Shown here: positions 49,023 to 57,022 of the stretch, one piece after another | Numbering within the stretch: the first letter of the stretch is position 1 | Layout of the letters: the number at the start of each line of letters is the position of its first letter | Assembly (NCBI GenBank): GCA_963756895.1 | Contig: CAVWPI010000008.1 | Location: 434,001-498,000, forward strand | Direction of reading: 5' to 3' | Origin: DASUAS01 sp963756895 | GTDB taxonomy: Bacteria; Actinomycetota; Acidimicrobiia; IMCC26256; DASPTH01 | DNA: 64,000 nucleotides | Position numbers and translations under genes: made by a program | The notes under the pieces: generated by a model | Seen by the model: the letters and a program-made list of their open reading frames with translations, nothing else | Told to the model about the DNA's origin: nothing | The model's database searches: none

Positions 49023-50198
49023 CTATGCCGGGCACATCGCCACCCGGACCGGCGACGCGCCGACGGGGATCGAGTCCGAGACCTCACCGGTCGCGGTCGC
49101 GATCACCGACACGGTGTTGTCGGCGGCGTCGGCCACGTAGACGTGCGTGCCGTCAGGCGTGACCGCCAACCCGACCGGGGCGCTCCCGACGGTGATCGTG
49201 TCCGACACCACACCCTTCGCGGTGTCGATCACCGACACGGTGTTGCCCACGTCTCCGGATCCGCCGACCACACCTCTGCCGTTATTGGCCACAAAGGCAT
49301 GCCGGCCGTCGGGAGCAATGGCGATCCCAGACGGTTTCGGCCCGACGTAGATCGGTCCGGAGACGGTGCCCGTCGCGGTCGTGAGCACGGACACCGTGCT
49401 GTCGTTCTGGTTGCTGACGTAGATGTGCTTGCCGTCAGGGGTCGCCGCCACCCCCAGCGCTCCCTGACGAACACCGATGACGGCCGACACGGCTTCCGAC
49501 GCCGTGTCGATCACCGACACCGTGCCGTCGATGTAGTTGGCGACGTAGGCGCGCTTGCCGTCAGGAGTGAACGCCAGGCCCAGCGGCAAGCTCCCGACGG
49601 GAATGGTCGCCGACACCCTGCCGGTCGCAGTGGCGATCACCGACACCGTGGAATCAGTGGAGTTGAGCACGTACGCGAAGTTGCCGTCGGGAGTGATCTC
49701 GACGATGCCCGGTCCCGCGCCGACGGGGATGGTCGCCGTCACCTGGTCCGAACCAGTGGCGATCACCGACACGGTGCCGTTCGACTTGGCGTCGCCAGGG
49801 TTGACGACATAGACATGCTTGCCGTCAGGGGTGACGGCGAGCCCACCGGGACTCGCACCGACGGCGATCGGCGCCGACACCGCACCGGTCGCCAACGTGA
49901 TCGCCGACACCGTGTTGTCACCGGAGTTGTTCACGTACGCCTTGCCCGAACACCCAGTGGATGCCGGTGAGCGCACCGTCGACCGATCGCTCCGTGGAAT
50001 GAGGACCACACCTGCGATCACCAGCGCAACGACGACGCACGCGGCAATGACCGCGATGATTCGCAGACGAGGGGACGTGCGGTGACGATCGACCGTGAGC
50101 GTCGCGCCGGCGCGGAGGTCGAAGGACGGCGTTGGAGGCGCCGAGTCGACGATCTCTCGCACCAGGGCGCGGATCCGGGCGTCGAGCTGGTCAGGCAT
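49023..50198 (-). CDS. Membrane-anchored YVTN beta-propeller protein, possible anti-sigma sensor
   Basis: 391 residues. A short cytoplasmic N-terminus (MPDQLDARIRALVREIVDSA) and one transmembrane helix (IIAVIAACVVVALVIAGVVL) lead to an extracellular seven-bladed YVTN-type propeller with repeats of the form AVTPDGKHVYVVNPGD and NDSTVSVLTTATGTV. It overlaps the ECF sigma gene by 8 bp. In ECF operons the next gene is usually the anti-sigma factor, so the short N-terminus may hold the sigma factor while the propeller senses the outside. No zinc-type anti-sigma motif is seen. Confidence 0.78.
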   Translation of the reverse strand: MPDQLDARIRALVREIVDSAPPTPSFDLRAGATLTVDRHRTSPRLRIIAVIAACVVVALVIAGVVLIPRSDRSTVRSPASTGCSGKAYVNNSGDNTVSAITLATGAVSAPIAVGASPGGLAVTPDGKHVYVVNPGDAKSNGTVSVIATGSDQVTATIPVGAGPGIVEITPDGNFAYVLNSTDSTVSVIATATGRVSATIPVGSLPLGLAFTPDGKRAYVANYIDGTVSVIDTASEAVSAVIGVRQGALGVAATPDGKHIYVSNQNDSTVSVLTTATGTVSGPIYVGPKPSGIAIAPDGRHAFVANNGRGVVGGSGDVGNTVSVIDTAKGVVSDTITVGSAPVGLAVTPDGTHVYVADAADNTVSVIATATGEVSDSIPVGASPVRVAMCPA

Positions 50199-50646
50199 CG
50201 AGCACCCCCTTCAACGTCTTTCGCGCGCGTGCGAGGTGGCGGCGCACCGCACCGTCGGAGATCCCAATGCGCGCGGCGGCAGTGCTCGGGTCGAGGTCTT
50301 CCCAATAGGTCAGGTACACGACCGCTCGCTGTCTCGGACTGAGCGCGGCGACTGCGGCGAACACCTCGGGGTGAGGTATCGACTGCGCATCGGCGACGTC
50401 TCGTGGCGCGGCACGTTGCTCGTACCGGACTCTCCGTGACTCACGGCGAACCACCATCCGGGACTCGTTGAGGACTGCCCGATACAGATACGCACGCGGA
50501 TTGCGAACGTTGGGCCAGGCCCGGGTTCCAAACGCAGCGATCACCGATGCAGACACCACGTCTGCGGCAGCATCCGGCCCGACCAGGACCGTCGCGAAGC
50601 GAACCAACTCCTCCGCGTACTTCCCGTAGATCTCGGCATCGGACAT
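50191..50646 (-). CDS. ECF RNA polymerase sigma factor
   Basis: 151 residues, compact ECF type. Region 2 is MSDAEIYGKYAEELVRFATV with AWPNVRNPRAYLYRAVLNES; region 4 is ALSPRQRAVVYLTYWEDLDP with IGISDGAVRRHLARARKTLK. The ATG at 50646 follows a TCGTAGGGGTGTG stretch. It overlaps the membrane propeller gene, forming a sensor-sigma pair in unit C. Confidence 0.9.
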   Translation of the reverse strand: MSDAEIYGKYAEELVRFATVLVGPDAAADVVSASVIAAFGTRAWPNVRNPRAYLYRAVLNESRMVVRRESRRVRYEQRAAPRDVADAQSIPHPEVFAAVAALSPRQRAVVYLTYWEDLDPSTAAARIGISDGAVRRHLARARKTLKGVLDA

Positions 50647-50795
50647 TGCCAACACACCCCTACGATGCCGCTCGAGCCCATTCCGGGTGACACCCAATCG
50701 GACGAATCCTCGTTGGTGCTCCGCTGCGGCCACACCAGTCTTGCGCTCATTCGCCCTGGACTCTGACCTTTGAGTCGCCCCGCTCCGGCGATCTC

Positions 50796-51312
50796 TCAGC
50801 GCGAGTCTCCGCACGAACCCCAGAGCCCGACTCGACGCGCCCGCGCGTTCAGCTCGTCGTCGAGCATCGTCGCGCGCGTGGGCATGGTTGGGCTCGATCA
50901 CGAGCAGTCGCGCGTAGCCCTTGCGCAGGAGCTCGCGTTCGAAGTTCCTCCCGTCGAGGTAGACGTACGCGAGACGGCGGCCGTAGATGTCGTGACGTTC
51001 GACGTCGTCCTCGAGCTGCACGACCTGCCCGAACAGCCGCGACGTGGTGTACGCGGCGGCCTCCGGGCCGTAGCACTGGACCGGCTTACGCGGGTGGTGC
51101 GTCTCGGGCGTGTCGACCCCGAGCAGCCGGATCGTCTCGTCCGGCGCGCCTGCACCGCGCACGACGATGGTGTCGCCGTCGAGCACCTGCACGACGCGGT
51201 ACGGGGTGTCGGCCACGCGCCGCTGCTCACCGAACCACCACCCCAGCACCGACGCCCCGAGCACGGAGGTGGCGGCCAGGGTGACCACGACCACGGCCCG
51301 GGAGCGGACCAT
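50796..51312 (-). CDS. Membrane-anchored SNase-like (thermonuclease) nuclease (one frame break)
   Basis: About 172 residues. An N-terminal membrane anchor (VVVTLAATSVLGASVLGWWF) is followed by the nuclease fold: VVQVLDGDTIVVRGAG, IRLLGVDTPETHHP (Arg and Glu of the SNase active site) and YGRRLAYVYLDGRNFERELL (third Arg). Against three partial copies it has one extra C near 50868 that shifts the last 25 codons; corrected, it ends GLWGSCGDSR. Its 3' part (50796-51117) is the segment duplicated at 36.3, 38.7 and 40.8 kb. Confidence 0.85.
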
Positions 51313-51367
51313 GACGGCACGGTAGCTGCGGGGTGTGACGCGGAACAGGGTGTGTGAGACTCGCCGC

Positions 51368-51694
51368 ATGGCCCCGAAGGAGACGTCCCGCACCTACGAC
51401 GTGACCCCCGCCGACGCGTACGCGTCCGTCGAGCGCGCCGTGGCGGGGGTGGGGATGAAGGTGAAGCACGCCGATCCCGAACGCGGCGTGGTCGAGGCGA
51501 CCACCGGCGTGACCATCTGGTCGTGGGGCGAACGCGTGACCGCGTCGGTCACCGAAGCGGGTCCGGCTTCGGTGACGGTGACCATCGCCATCGCGCTGAA
51601 GTTCCAGGTGTTCGGGTGGGGTCAGCAGCAGCGCGTCGCCGACGGGCTCCTCGACGAGGTGGCCCGGCAGCTCTCGGGGAGGACCCTGGGGTGA
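51368..51694 (+). CDS. Hypothetical small protein
   Basis: 108 residues. MAPKETSRTYDVTPADAYAS then VGMKVKHADPERGVVEATTG and GVTIWSWGERVTASVTEAG resemble small alpha-beta domains found in bacterial proteins of unknown role. No catalytic residues or signal peptide. Divergent from the nuclease, 55 bp apart. Confidence 0.65.
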   Translation: MAPKETSRTYDVTPADAYASVERAVAGVGMKVKHADPERGVVEATTGVTIWSWGERVTASVTEAGPASVTVTIAIALKFQVFGWGQQQRVADGLLDEVARQLSGRTLG

Positions 51695-51701
51695 CCGGCC
51701 G

Positions 51702-52388
51702 TCAGCCGGTCGGCGCCGCCGTCGTCACGGTCGGGTCGGGCTGCGCGCTGCACTCCTCCGGCAGCGTGACCGTGCCCGCGCCGCGCCGGAACGAGTCCAT
51801 GACGATCCACTCGTCGAGCTCGCGGTCGTAGAGGTTCTGCAGCCCGGAGTGGAGCACCTGCCAGAACTTGGTGGAGTCCTTCGCATCGACGTAGAAGTCG
51901 CCGACCATCACCGGGAACCGGAGCTCGACCCCGCCGCCCAGCGGTGGGACGAGCTCGGGCGGCACGTCCACCACGAGCCCGGCGCGGAAGTGGTTGACCT
52001 TCCGTCGCGTCGGTTCCAGGAGGATCTCGGGCCCGACGAAGCGCGACGACGCGAGCCCCTGGTTGAACTCGGCGAGCGTGAACGGACCGACGCGGGAGCA
52101 CGGTCGTCGCTCGATGCCCGGCCACGCGTAGGTGAGGGTGTACAGCACCCCGCCGTCGATGATGTTGGTGAAGTGGATGGGATCGTCGGGCCCGCCGGCC
52201 GTCATCTGCATGTTGCCGTCGTTCGCGTCCCAGGTGAAGGACACCTCGACGTCGAGATCACGGACGATGTACGTGCCCGTCCCGTGGAAGTTGCGGGGCA
52301 GCTTCGGGGGCGGGGGCGCATTCGCGGCGGTGGCCGGGGTCGCCACCGCGACGACGAGCAGTGCGCACACGAACCACCACGCCTTCAT
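51702..52388 (-). CDS. Secreted protein of unknown function
   Basis: 228 residues with a signal peptide (MKAWWFVCALLVVAVATPAT) followed by a Pro-rich start. The body alternates beta strands (GTYIVRDLDVEVSFTWDAND, VNHFRAGLVVDVPPELVPP) and ends in a Thr/Ala tail. Two lone Cys could form a disulfide. No family recognised. Convergent with the preceding gene, 7 bp apart. Confidence 0.68.
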   Translation of the reverse strand: MKAWWFVCALLVVAVATPATAANAPPPPKLPRNFHGTGTYIVRDLDVEVSFTWDANDGNMQMTAGGPDDPIHFTNIIDGGVLYTLTYAWPGIERRPCSRVGPFTLAEFNQGLASSRFVGPEILLEPTRRKVNHFRAGLVVDVPPELVPPLGGGVELRFPVMVGDFYVDAKDSTKFWQVLHSGLQNLYDRELDEWIVMDSFRRGAGTVTLPEECSAQPDPTVTTAAPTG

Positions 52389-52476
52389 CCCCACTGCTCC
52401 CCGCTCGAAGTGGCGTCACCCTACCGGTGGCAGGGTCATCGGCCGGAGCAACCCACACCGGTAGCGTGACCAGCCC

Positions 52477-53044
52477 ATGTCGCGACGACTCCGGTGGATC
52501 CTCCTCGCCCTCGTCGTCGTGCTGGTCGGTGGTGCCGCAGCCCTCGTCGTGACGCAGCAACCCAAGCTCGACGACACGCGCACGAAGGCGGACACCGCGT
52601 GGAAGCCCTTGCGCGCACCCGACCAACTCGTGGTGCGCTACCAGACCCTCGACGACGCGCTCGAGCGCGTTCGACGCCGCCGGGGGCCAGGACCGCGACG
52701 TGTCGAAGGACCTGCACGCGGCCCTCGACGAGTGGGCCGCGGCGCTGCGCGACGGTGATGCCGCCAGTCAGGTGCGCGCCGCCAACCGGGTCGAGGCGCA
52801 GGGCACCCGGCTGGTGGCGAACGGGCTGGGCTCCGAGCGGCTGCAGGCGGACCCTGCGGTGGTCGATTCGCTGGCGAAGTTCGCGACCACCATCCCGAAC
52901 GCGGAACTCGTCACCGCGTACAACCGTGCCGTGCGTGCGTACGAGGACGACCGGAACGGCGCCCTCGCGTTCCCGGTGGCGCGGGTGCTCGGCTTCGACG
53001 CCCGGCCCGTGCTCGCGCTCGGGACCGGCGGCAGGGGCCGCTGA
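52477..53044 (+). CDS. LemA-like membrane-anchored helical protein (one frame break)
   Basis: About 188 residues. One N-terminal transmembrane helix (WILLALVVVLVGGAAALVV) is followed by a helical domain resembling LemA (WKPLRAPDQLVVRYQTLDDA, LDEWAAALRDGDAASQVRAA, ELVTAYNRAVRAYEDDRNG, ending FPVARVLGFDARPVL). The +1 frame change lies near 52675. LemA-type proteins are of unknown function, often linked to envelope stress. Confidence 0.78.
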
Positions 53045-53356
53045 GCCCCGGGGCCTCGGCGTGGTGTGACCGACGCCTGCGCCGGCGCGTGCCGGCGAGT
53101 GCCCGGGCTCCCCTCACCGCCTCCTGGCCCGCAGCACCCTCGTCGCTCCGCAGCTCAGGGGCTGCGGCGGCGACAGGGCCCGTTCGCTGCTCCGGCGGCT
53201 CACTGACGAGCGTCCCGATCGTCGCCGACGAGCGCGGGGCGTAGCTCGTCGCCGGCGTCCTCGGCTGCGGCTTCGTTCGCGTCGACGGTGAACATCGTGA
53301 TCTCCCGAGGACCCGCGGCCACGATGTAGATCGGTAACCGGGTGATGGTGCGTGCA
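53045..53356. other. Intergenic region, 312 bp, possibly a small ORF
   Basis: Between the convergent LemA-like and cupredoxin genes. On the minus strand a 31-codon ORF (53295-53200, MFTVDANEAAAEDAGDEL...) has a GGGAG site 6 bases before its ATG, and the reading frame continues upstream as LPIYIVAAGPREIT. This may be a remnant or a tiny gene. No tRNA, clear terminator or repeat was seen. Confidence 0.35.
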
Positions 53357-53797
53357 TCAAGTCGCCGGTCCCGCAGCAGACGGGGCGATGTGGACCGCGA
53401 CGCTCATGCCGAACAGCTTGTGCTGGGAGATGGTGCACCAAGCATCGATGCTGTGGGCCGGCGTGCCCAGATCGAGTCGTGCCGAGGCGCCCGGATCGAG
53501 CACTGGTGTGCGCACCGTGCCACCGGACACCGCAAGGTCATGGCGTTCGTCGCCTTCGTTGACGACGTCGAGCACCAGGTGGGTACCCGGATCGATGGTG
53601 ACGACGTCGGGTGTGACGTCGAATCCAAGCGCGGAGTCCACGAGCGCGACGCGGACCACTCTCGTACCGGTTCCGTGCACGACCGTGGTCGTGATCGTGT
53701 CGAAGGCACCGGCGAAGGCCAGCACGACGACGACGACCACACCGGCCACGACCACCGCGGGGACCCCGAAGAGGACCCGTCGGTGCACCCGGTTCAC
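53357..53797 (-). CDS. Membrane-anchored cupredoxin-like protein
   Basis: 146 residues. One N-terminal helix (VLFGVPAVVVAGVVVVVVLA) anchors a small beta-barrel outside the membrane. The type-1 copper ligands are recognisable: His in EGDERHDLAVS and the Cys-x-x-x-x-His-x-x-x-x-Met cluster in WCTISQHKLFGMSVAV. It could be an electron carrier or copper chaperone. Its GTG overlaps the stop of the upstream dehydrogenase-like gene by 4 bp, so it is in the TetR-controlled operon. Confidence 0.83.
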   Translation of the reverse strand: MNRVHRRVLFGVPAVVVAGVVVVVVLAFAGAFDTITTTVVHGTGTRVVRVALVDSALGFDVTPDVVTIDPGTHLVLDVVNEGDERHDLAVSGGTVRTPVLDPGASARLDLGTPAHSIDAWCTISQHKLFGMSVAVHIAPSAAGPAT

Positions 53798-54849
53798 GGC
53801 GCGACCTGAGCTGCGCGCGCGGGCTGCAGGGCCCGCCGCTGCAATTGACCCTCGGCGCTCCGCTCGATCACCTGGATCCGCCGTCGAGCCAGGAGGGGGG
53901 AGAGCTCCTCCAGCGACATCACCGCGTCCGGGGTGAAGACGCCCCGCCGCGTCCGGTCCGGGGCCCGCAGCGCGTCCGCCATGCTGACCGTGACCGCGGC
54001 CGCGGCGCCGTCAGTCGCCGCGCGCCTCGATGGTGCGGGCAGCCAACCGTTGGCCGTGGTCGCGCACGGCCACCCAGTGGGCCACTGGTTCCGAGCTCGG
54101 CACCTGTCCGAGCCCGAGGGGCGCGGGCGAAACGCCGAGCGCGGCACGGACCGAATCGCGCCGAGCGCATTCACTGCGAGCATGGCCCGCTGCGCCGCCG
54201 GCTCCGCGAGGCAGACGAACGTGCTCACCTGCTGCGGAACATCCGGGGCCAGCCAGCCCCGTTCCGACTCCGCGAATCCCAGACAGCGGCGACGTCCGTA
54301 CGGTTCCGGCAAGGGGACGACGCGCGTCCGGTGCCGGGCGCCGGTCAGGTGGCGGTGCGCGAAGTCGCCGCCAGACGGACCACTGGTGGCCTTCGTCGAG
54401 ACGGTGAACACCATCTCGACCTCGTCGGCGTCGGGATGGCGATCGAGAAGGTCGGCCGCGACGAGGTTCGTGAGACCCGGCGCGATGCCGGCGTTCATCA
54501 CGACCGTCCCCGACGGATTCACCGCCAGTCGCTGGAGCTCGATCCCATAGGCAGCGGGCAACGCTGACACGTTGATCAACGTCCCGCCTGTCTCCAACAC
54601 GGCGCGTTCGGCGACGAGCGCCGAGTCGGGAACGGTGTTGACCACGACGTCGACGTCGCGAACGGCGGACGACACGGTGTCCGACCGCTCGAGGTCGACC
54701 ACGACTGCGTCACGACCGGAACCCGGTCGACGACTCCCTCGCCGGGCGCACCACCCCCGCACTTCGAACTCCGCCACCAGCAGGGCTCCCAGCACCCCCT
54801 GCGAGCCGATGACCAGCGCGATCGGGCGTCTTCGTTCCAGGTTCGACAT
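53794..54849 (-). CDS. Saccharopine dehydrogenase-like NAD(P)-binding protein (two compensating frame breaks)
   Basis: About 350 residues. It starts MSNLERRRPIALVIGSQGVL with a Gly-rich Rossmann turn (GSQGVLGALLVAEF), then VVNTVPDSALVAERAVLETG and GIAPGLTNLVAADLLDRHPD, as in saccharopine reductase-type oxidoreductases. Between about 54130 and 54015 the conserved continuation (VAHWVAVRDHGQRLAARTIE) is in another frame, then the first frame resumes (GAAAAVTVSMADAL). The two breaks compensate. AGGAG before the ATG. Divergent from tetR; substrate unknown. Confidence 0.72.
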   Translation of the reverse strand: MSNLERRRPIALVIGSQGVLGALLVAEFEVRGWCARRGSRRPGSGRDAVVVDLERSDTVSSAVRDVDVVVNTVPDSALVAERAVLETGGTLINVSALPAAYGIELQRLAVNPSGTVVMNAGIAPGLTNLVAADLLDRHPDADEVEMVFTVSTKATSGPSGGDFAHRHLTGARHRTRVVPLPEPYGRRRCLGFAESERGWLAPDVPQQVSTFVCLAEPAAQRAMLAVNALGAIRSVPRSAFRPRPSGSDRCRARNQWPTGWPCATTANGWLPAPSRRAATDGAAAAVTVSMADALRAPDRTRRGVFTPDAVMSLEELSPLLARRRIQVIERSAEGQLQRRALQPARAAQVAP

Positions 54850-54871
54850 CACGCTCTCCTTCCGCGTAATC

Positions 54872-54904
54872 CATACGAGTGTATGGTACCCATACACTCG
54901 TATG
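54872..54904. promoter_or_regulatory. 33-bp TetR operator palindrome
   Basis: CATACGAGTGTATGG and CCATACACTCGTATG are perfect inverted arms of 15 bp around a 3-bp centre. Each arm itself contains ATAC-GAGT-GTAT, so two repressor dimers could bind. It lies between the divergent dehydrogenase-like and TetR genes. Confidence 0.88.
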
Positions 54905-54912
54905 ATGTCAAG

Positions 54913-55494
54913 ATGGATCCAGCGGTGAGGCCACGACCACGGGAAGCAGAGCTCACGGACGTCGTCCTCCGGATCGTCGCCGCACGGGGGTTGGACGTCG
55001 TCAGCGTGCGTGAGGTGGCGACCGCCGCCGGAGTGTCGATCGGCGCGGTCCAGCACTACTTCCCGAGCAAGGACGACATGCTGATCGCCGCCTTCGAGGA
55101 GGTCGTCCGCCGCGTCCGCGCCCGCCTCACGTCCGTGGCGCACAGCACGAGCGTCCGCCGAAACCTGTCAGCCGTGCTCCGCCAACTGATCCCACTCGAT
55201 GAGGCCCGCACCGAAGAGGCGCGCATCTACGTCGCGTTCGCGGTACGGGCGATGCATGCACCCGCGCTCGCAGCGATCCATCAGGCGGTGCTCGACGAGG
55301 TTCGGGAGGCGCTGACAGGCGCGATCATGAGCACTGGCGATCACGACCGTGCATCCGCGGGCCTCGCCGCGCAGGCGCTCGTCGCCGCAACCGATGGGCT
55401 CGCGCTCCACGCCGTGAGCACGGCGGACTGGCTGACGAAGTCGCGAGCGACCAAGGTGATCGACTTCCTCGTCGATCTCGTCGTCCCCGAGTGA
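54913..55494 (+). CDS. TetR-family transcriptional regulator
   Basis: 193 residues from ATG 54913. The N-terminal HTH is typical: VVLRIVAARGLDVVSVREVA then TAAGVSIGAVQHYFPSKDDM. The C-terminal ligand-binding half is helical (LAAQALVAATDGLALHAVST). The 33-bp palindrome 9 bp upstream is very likely its operator, controlling itself and the divergent dehydrogenase-like/cupredoxin operon. Confidence 0.93.
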   Translation: MDPAVRPRPREAELTDVVLRIVAARGLDVVSVREVATAAGVSIGAVQHYFPSKDDMLIAAFEEVVRRVRARLTSVAHSTSVRRNLSAVLRQLIPLDEARTEEARIYVAFAVRAMHAPALAAIHQAVLDEVREALTGAIMSTGDHDRASAGLAAQALVAATDGLALHAVSTADWLTKSRATKVIDFLVDLVVPE

Positions 55495-55562
55495 CCGGCC
55501 CCGGTGCGACGTCGTTGTCGCCCCAGGGGCCGGAACATTCGGCAGACGTGCTCTGCGAAGCG

Positions 55563-57014
55563 CTAGAGCAGCTGCCGGGTCGAGGGCGCAATCGGCGCGG
55601 GGAGGAGCGTCTCCCCCATCAGCCAGGTGTCGACCCCGGCCGCGCATGAACGTCCCTCGGCGATCGCCCACACGATGAGGCTCTGCCCACGACCCATGTC
55701 GCCGCACGCGAACACGCCGGGCACGTTGGTCATGAAGCTCGGGTCGCGCACCACGTTGCTGCGCGGGTCGAGCTCCACGCCGAGGTCTTCGAGCAGCCCG
55801 TCCTGCTGCGGGCCGAGGAACCCCATGGCGAGCAACACGAGATCGGCGGGCAGGTCGAAGTCGGTGCCCTCGATCTTCTCGAACTTCCCGTCGATCATCT
55901 CGACCTCGTGGGCGCGCAGCGCGCGCACGTGGCCGTCGTCGTCGCCGACGAAGCGCTCGGTGTTGACGCTGTAGACGCGCTCGCCGCCCTCCTCGTGCGC
56001 CGACGACACCCGGAAGATGTTCGACCACGTGGGCCACGGGTTGGTGGGCGCACGGTCGTCGGGCGGACGGGGCAGGATCTCGAACTGGTGCACCGACGCC
56101 GCGCCCTGACGGTGGGAGGTGCCGAGGCAGTCGGCACCGGTGTCGCCACCGCCGATGATGACGACGTGCTTGCCCTCGGCGGTGAGCGGCGGCTCGTCGA
56201 GGTCGCCGAGCTGCACGCGGTTGCCCCACGGCAGGAACTCCATCGCCTGGTGGATGCCGTCGAGCTCACGACCGTCGATCGGGAGGTCGCGCCACGCGGT
56301 GGCGCCGCCGGCGAGGACGATGGCGTCGAAGTCCTCGCGCAGATCGTCGACGCTCACGTCGACACCGACGTTCACGTTCACGCGGAACTCGGTGCCCTCG
56401 GCCTCCATCTGCGCGAGGCGACGGTCGAGGTTGCGCTTCTCCATCTTGAACTCGGGGATTCCGTAGCGCAGCAACCCACCGATGCGGTCGGCGCGCTCGA
56501 ACACCACCACCGAGTGGCCCGCGCGCGTCAACTGCTGCGCGGCGGCGAGCCCGGCGGGTCCGGAGCCGACGACGGCGACCTTCCGGCCCGTGCGCACCGA
56601 CGGCACGACGGGTTCGATCCACCCTTCGCTCCAGGCGCGCTCGACGATCTCGACCTCGACCTGCTTGATGGCGACCGGGTCCTGGCTGATGCCGAGCACG
56701 CACGCGGCCTCGCACGGCGCCGGGCACAGCCGCCCGGTGAACTCCGGGAAGTTGTTGGTGGCGTGCAGCCGCTCGATCGCGTCGCGCCAGTGGTCGCGGT
56801 AGACGAGGTCGTTCCAGTCGGGGATGAGGTTGCCGAGGGGGCAGCCGTTGTTGCAGAACGGGATGCCGCAGTCCATGCAGCGCCCGGCCTGGACCTTCAG
56901 GGTCTCCTCGGGGAACGGCTCGTAGACCTCGCGCCAGTCGCGCAGGCGCACCGGCACCGGCCGGCGGGTCGGCGTCTCGCGCCCCCACTTCATGAACCCC
57001 GTGGTCTCACCCAT
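55563..57014 (-). CDS. gltD: Glutamate synthase small subunit
   Basis: Flavoprotein that passes NADPH electrons to GltB for glutamate synthesis. About 483 residues. The N-terminal iron-sulfur region has CMDCGIPFCNNGCPLGN and RLCPAPCEAACVLGI (eight Cys in two clusters). The FAD loop is VAVVGSGPAGLAAAQQLTRA and the NADPH loop VVIIGGGDTGADCLGTSHRQ. Start ATG 57014 gives MGETTGFMKWGRETPTRRPV, as in relatives; ATG 57026 would overlap gltB by ATGA. Cotranscribed with gltB. Confidence 0.95.
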   Translation of the reverse strand: MGETTGFMKWGRETPTRRPVPVRLRDWREVYEPFPEETLKVQAGRCMDCGIPFCNNGCPLGNLIPDWNDLVYRDHWRDAIERLHATNNFPEFTGRLCPAPCEAACVLGISQDPVAIKQVEVEIVERAWSEGWIEPVVPSVRTGRKVAVVGSGPAGLAAAQQLTRAGHSVVVFERADRIGGLLRYGIPEFKMEKRNLDRRLAQMEAEGTEFRVNVNVGVDVSVDDLREDFDAIVLAGGATAWRDLPIDGRELDGIHQAMEFLPWGNRVQLGDLDEPPLTAEGKHVVIIGGGDTGADCLGTSHRQGAASVHQFEILPRPPDDRAPTNPWPTWSNIFRVSSAHEEGGERVYSVNTERFVGDDDGHVRALRAHEVEMIDGKFEKIEGTDFDLPADLVLLAMGFLGPQQDGLLEDLGVELDPRSNVVRDPSFMTNVPGVFACGDMGRGQSLIVWAIAEGRSCAAGVDTWLMGETLLPAPIAPSTRQLL

Positions 57015-57022
57015 GCGCCACC

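Larger units (their letters stand above)
36311..51117. mobile_element. Putative array of three tandem cargo units inserted in a nuclease gene
   Basis: Three units, each built as [about 23-bp motif][rightward cargo gene][leftward nuclease 3' tail of about 321 bp]. Unit A is 36632-39050, unit B 39051-41128, unit C 41129-51117. The tail of unit C completes the full-length nuclease gene at 50796-51312. All four tails break at the same codon and have the same orientation. No integrase, transposase or resolvase is visible, so the mechanism is inferred from architecture only. Confidence 0.5.

Noticed and set aside
36311..51312. An integrase, transposase, resolvase or plasmid/phage structural gene in the array
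   Set aside because: I looked through both strands of the cargo and found none; the mobile interpretation rests only on the repeated tails and junction motif.
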